DNA from: an uncultured Candidatus Altimarinota bacterium
Lineage (GTDB): Bacteria > Patescibacteriota > Gracilibacteria > BD1-5 > UBA6164
Length of the DNA stretch: 12,281 bases
NCBI GenBank assembly: GCA_937931775.1
Contig: CALHAQ010000078.1
Span: 1 to 12,281 of the forward strand
Direction: 5' to 3'
Under the pieces are notes generated by a model. That model was given only the letters and a program-made list of their open reading frames with translations. It was not told where the DNA came from and did no database searches. Shown in pieces: positions 9,166 to 12,281 of the stretch (positions are counted from its first letter, which is position 1; each line of letters starts with the position of its first letter). The position numbers and the translations under genes are program-made.

Positions 9166-11058
9166 TTATACGAAGTAAGCGTCAAATTCTTCACGATCTA
9201 TTTCTTCTTTCTCGAGAAGATCTTCAGAGATTTTTATATGGAGTTTTTTATTTTCGTTGATCATTTTTATAGCTCTTTGATATTGCTGCGTAAGTATTTC
9301 TCGTACTTTACTATCTATATCTTTTTGAGTAGCTTCAGAAACTGCTGGTCTATCTCATTCTACTCCGGTATAATTTCACATACCCCTCACTCATGCAAAA
9401 TTTTCTTGCCCAATTTCATCATACATACCGTATCGCATTACCATGTTTCTCGCAATTACTGTAGCACGTTCTATATCATTTGAAGCTCAGGTAGTAATCA
9501 TATCTTTTCAGAAAAATATCTCTTCTGATGCTCGTCCACCGTAGAGAACACAGAGTTCATCGAGGAACTTTGCTTTGCTCGTTAGGATAGCATCTCTCTC
9601 AGGCATAAACCATGTTACACCGAGCGCTCCTCCTCTTGGAGTGATAGATATTTTATGTACTGGATCTGAGTGTGGAAGAAGTTTTCAAAGCAATCCATGT
9701 CATACTTCATGATATGCTGTAATTTTTCTTTCCTGCTCATTCATCACGAGAGACTTCTTTTGAAGTCCCATAACGATTCGTTCAAATGCTTGTTGCAGTC
9801 TGTTTGGAGTAATTTTCTTTTCACTATATCTAGCAGTAATAATAGCTGCTTCATTGAGTACATTCCCGAGATCCGCTCCACTAAATCCAACAGTTGAGCT
9901 CGCAAGAGCTTTAAAATCGACATCTTTTTCTATTTTTTTATTTTTTGCATGTACTTCTAGAATTTTTTCTCTATCTGATTGGTTTGGGAGGTTTACAGTG
10001 ATCTTTCTATCAAATCTTCCTGGTCTTAGGAGCGCTTTATCCAGTACATCTGATCTATTTGTAGCCCCAATAACAATAACATTTGTTTCATTATCAAATC
10101 AATCCATTTCTGTAAGAATCTGATTGAGCGTTTGTTCTCTCTCGTCATGTCATCCACCAGTCCCTGGTCATCTCTTTTTCCCGATTGCATCTATCTCATC
10201 AATAAAAATAATTGCTGGAGCGATTTTCTTTGCATTTGTAAAAAGGTCTCGCACTCTTGATGCACCTACCCCAACAAACATCTCTACAAACTCAGAACCT
10301 GATATAGAAAGAAATGGTACATTACTCTCACCAGCTACGGCTCTCGCAAGCATAGTTTTACCTGTTCCAGGAGGACCAACAAGAAGTGTTCCTCTCGGTA
10401 TCTTTGCTCCCAAGTCTCTATATTTTTTAGGATTTTTGAGGAAATCTACTGTTTCTTGAAGTTCTTCTTTTTCTTCTTCAGCTCCTGCTACATCTTTAAA
10501 TAATATTTTATCTTTTGAACTATCAAAGAGTCTTGCCCTGGATTTTCCAAAAGTCATAGCATTATTAGCCATACCTCACATTCGAGATATTAAAAATAGA
10601 GCTATAATTACAAAAAGTACGATAAGTAGTAATGTTGGAATCATATTTTGCCAAAATTTTTCACTTGTGAGATCCTTTACTTCTATTTTTGTAGTAACTT
10701 CTGGATTTTTGAGTCCTATGTCAGAAAGTGAATCTCTCTCTGGAAGTATAGCTGTATGAATTTTTTGCTTTTCTACTCCAGATTCTATAACTTTTGATCA
10801 AGAAAGTGTTGCAATAGCTTTATTTCCATCAATAAGAATTTCAGAATAAAGTGATGATGCATAATTACTGCTCAGTTCAGAAAGAGCTACATCTTCATTT
10901 ACATTTTGTACACTTGTCTTGAGGTACGGAGTCATAGCAGCAAGAGAAATTGCGATTGCTATAAGTATAAAAAAAGGAGTAAAGTTATTTTTTGGTGGTC
11001 ACGATTTTTTAAGTTTCAAATTTTTTAGATTCTCCATAGGAGATTTTTTCTTTGTCAT
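9166..11058 (-). CDS. ftsH: ATP-dependent zinc metalloprotease FtsH
   Basis: FtsH is a membrane-anchored AAA+ hexamer that unfolds and degrades membrane and soluble proteins. The 630-residue frame is of normal length. It has a Lys-rich start, a first membrane segment near residues 29-47, an extracytoplasmic part of about 90 residues, and a second membrane segment from residue 139. The AAA domain holds Walker A GPPGTGKT (228-235), Walker B FIDEIDA (D287, E288), and the second region of homology with ATNR and RPGRFDRK. The protease motif HEVGH is at 450-454, where Gly453 is encoded by TGA. The downstream GASNDIERAT segment carries the third metal ligand. Thirteen TGA codons occur. An in-frame ATG at 11079 would add seven residues, and neither start has a clear ribosome binding site. 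It probably leads an operon with the next two genes, 10 bp and then an overlap away. Confidence 0.97.
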
Positions 11059-11112
11059 GCTAGATTTTTTTATGTACATTTGCTAAAATAACACTCTGAA
11101 AAGTGCTGAAAT

Positions 11113-11140
11113 ATTCTAAGAGAAAGGATTCTTTTTGCAA
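11113..11140 (-). promoter_or_regulatory. Possible promoter of the ftsH operon
   Basis: On the minus strand TTGCAA (11140-11135) and TAGAAT (11118-11113) are 16 bases apart, with four and five matches to the sigma70 boxes. Transcription would start near 11106, some 48 bases before the ftsH ATG. In such AT-rich DNA chance matches are frequent, so this is a weak call. Its location between the amidotransferase stop and ftsH is its main support. Confidence 0.35.
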
Positions 11141-11147
11141 AAGAAAT

Positions 11148-11723
11148 TTATCTACTTAATTTTAAGAAATTCTCTAATAATATTTGCCCACTTCTTCATG
11201 ATACTTCTGGATGAAATTGTACTCCATATATCTGCTTTGATATATGTTTCATAGCTTCATTCTTACAATTATTCGAATACGCTAAAAGTTTAAAATTTAC
11301 TGGAAGAGTAATATGCTCTTCATGATTCTCATGAAAAACTCTTTTTGTTATACCGGAAAATAGTTTTTCCCTTGGAGAAATAAGCTCTATTTTATTACTC
11401 CCCTTTATAAAGTCTCAGATGCAATACCCAGCTCACATGCTATGACCGATAAGTTGGTGACCAAAACATATTCAAAGTATTGGAGAAGATATTTCTCAGA
11501 TAAATGGAAATAGTTTTAGATAAGCATCTTTATTCTCTTTTGTAAGAGTCACAGGTGATCAGCTTATAATAATTGCATTAAAAGAATCAAAATCTCATTT
11601 ACAAAGTCACTTTCTCTGAAGTAAATCTTGCATCAAAAAAACTTCATTTTCATAACCCAAGTCCGTGACTATTTTAGATATATTACAAACTCTATTTGAT
11701 CAGCAATCTATTATAGCAATCAT
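11148..11723 (-). CDS. Stand-alone class I glutamine amidotransferase, GuaA-glutaminase-like
   Basis: The 191-residue protein is a complete class I (triad) glutaminase that should release ammonia from glutamine for a partner enzyme. The nucleophile elbow reads LGICFGHQ with Cys86, preceded by the oxyanion-type segment IIISGSP. The other catalytic residues are His171 and Glu173 in GVQFHPEV, followed by LLENFL. The GVQFHPEV and LLENFL endings resemble the glutaminase half of GMP synthase more than PurQ, and PurL here has its own glutaminase domain, so PurQ is unlikely. The N-terminus, IAIIDCGSN, also recalls HisH, so the substrate pathway is uncertain. No synthetase (ATP-pyrophosphatase) partner is visible in the window. 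Nine TGA codons occur, including the Gly just before ICFG. A very AT-rich gap precedes it, and ftsH follows after 89 bp. Confidence 0.88.
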
Positions 11724-11829
11724 ACATCAATATATTAATAAAAATATATAATATATAAAAACATTGAATAAACCTTAAATAAAGCGTGATATTTTCTAAC
11801 TATATACTATAACAAAATACATTAAATTT
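11724..11829 (-). other. AT-rich spacer between regulator and amidotransferase genes
   Basis: This 106-bp spacer is nearly all A and T in its left half, with runs such as TATATATTATATAT on the minus strand just before the amidotransferase ATG. A promoter for that gene probably lies here, but several overlapping -10-like boxes prevent a choice. I see no hairpin with a T-tract that would end the regulator transcript. Confidence 0.4.
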
Positions 11830-12281
11830 TTAGATATTTTGCCACTTATACCCTATTCAACGTTCACTCACTATACGTTTTTTTAGTCCTGAATATGCTA
11901 AATCCAACTTCTTTCGTAAATGCTTTACGTGAGAATCAGCCGCTCTATCATTCTGAGATCTAGAATTTTGTGTTACATCATTTGAAAATCCTGAACACAA
12001 AGTTCGTCTAGGAAAAACTCGTTCAGGAGAACTATAGAGAGTTGTGAGAATAGAGAACTGTGGTCATGTGAGAGGAATACAGGCACCTACGCGCTCACTA
12101 TATAATAACTGAAGTTTAGATAAAATATATACTCACTCTTCAAGTTGTATTTTTTCATCTACTCTATCTATATTAAGTTCTCATGATTTCATATAATATC
12201 ATGCTCCATATACTGTTTCAATAGGTATATTAGCATTCTTCTTTCGTATTCTTTTTACATGATCATCTATCACTTTATCAG
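11830..12281 (-). CDS. OmpR/PhoB-type DNA-binding regulator with tandem winged-helix domains, 5' end cut by window
   Basis: Only the last 150 codons are present. Residues 1-30 of the fragment (DDHVKRIRKK, then IETVYGAGYY) are the recognition helix and C-terminal hairpin of an OmpR-type winged-helix domain. After a short linker a second, complete domain of the same type follows: IPLTGPQFSILTTLYSSPERVF, then ADSHVKHLRKKL and SERGIGYKW, ending the protein. Thus two DNA-binding domains lie in tandem, where response regulators usually carry one after a receiver domain. No receiver can be seen because the start is outside the window. Five TGA codons occur, two of them in the wing motifs GAGYY and RGIGY, which fits glycine. 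The second domain has an extra Ser/Asn-rich stretch before its recognition helix. The target genes are unknown. The amidotransferase lies 106 bp downstream. Confidence 0.85.

Noticed and set aside
10124..10459. Plus-strand open frame of 111 codons
   Set aside because: It is antisense to the AAA domain of FtsH, including Walker A and B, and is a shadow of that conserved coding sequence.
11090..11107. Small hairpin (AGCACT and AGTGTT around a 6-base loop on the minus strand) before ftsH as a terminator
   Set aside because: The stem is only 6 bp with one G-U pair, and the sequence after it lacks a clean T-tract. It may be chance in AT-rich DNA.
11731..11765. TA-rich run before the amidotransferase as a repeat or origin element
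   Set aside because: It is simple AT-rich sequence without ordered repeat units or protein-binding boxes, typical of intergenic DNA in this genome.
1..12281. A string of decayed pseudogenes with many premature TGA stops
   Set aside because: Only TGA interrupts the frames, never TAA or TAG, and it falls at conserved glycines in every gene. Decay would give mixed stops and frameshifts.
1..12281. UGA as tryptophan (Mycoplasma-type code) or selenocysteine
   Set aside because: TGA sites match glycine, not Trp or Cys, and TGG is used for Trp. The number of TGA codons is far too high for selenocysteine.

Overview
The window comes from a bacterium that reads UGA as glycine (genetic code 25), which points to the CPR/Patescibacteria lineages Absconditabacteria (SR1) or Gracilibacteria (BD1-5). 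Under the standard code every gene here falls apart into short pieces. With TAA and TAG as the only stops, nine long minus-strand genes appear, and more than 100 internal TGA codons fall where their families have glycine. Examples are the zinc motif HEVGH of FtsH, GPNTGGMGAY of PurD, DGVGTK of PurM, and the residue just before the catalytic His of the PurL glutaminase domain. TGG still encodes tryptophan. The DNA is AT-rich, AGA is the main arginine codon, and most genes lack a clear Shine-Dalgarno site.

All nine genes lie on the minus strand, so transcription runs from the right edge to the left. First comes a 5'-truncated regulator with one partial and one complete OmpR-type winged-helix domain in tandem (11830-12281). 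After an AT-rich gap of 106 bp comes a stand-alone class I glutamine amidotransferase (11148-11723). Next is an apparent ftsH operon: ftsH (9166-11058), a 156-residue protein I do not recognise (8685-9155), and csaA (8359-8718), which overlaps it and may start at ATA. A hairpin with a T-tract at 8304-8330 looks like the terminator of this operon.

A sigma70-like promoter overlapping that T-tract (8278-8305) heads the second operon, purL-purM-purK-purD, which has gaps of only 27 to 33 bp and runs off the left edge. It covers four or five reactions of de novo IMP synthesis. PurD makes GAR. PurL makes FGAM using its own C-terminal glutaminase domain. PurM closes the ring to AIR. PurK makes N5-CAIR. 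The GAR formylation step and the steps after PurK must be encoded elsewhere if the pathway is complete. The separate amidotransferase resembles the GuaA glutaminase half more than PurQ, and could serve GMP synthesis, but its partner is not visible.

The points most worth checking are the recoding itself, the tandem winged-helix regulator, the probable ATA start of csaA, an insertion of about 70 residues in PurM, and the presence of a purine operon in a group usually poor in nucleotide biosynthesis. There are no tRNAs, rRNAs, CRISPR arrays or insertion sequences that I can see, and no stretch over 300 bp without a gene.
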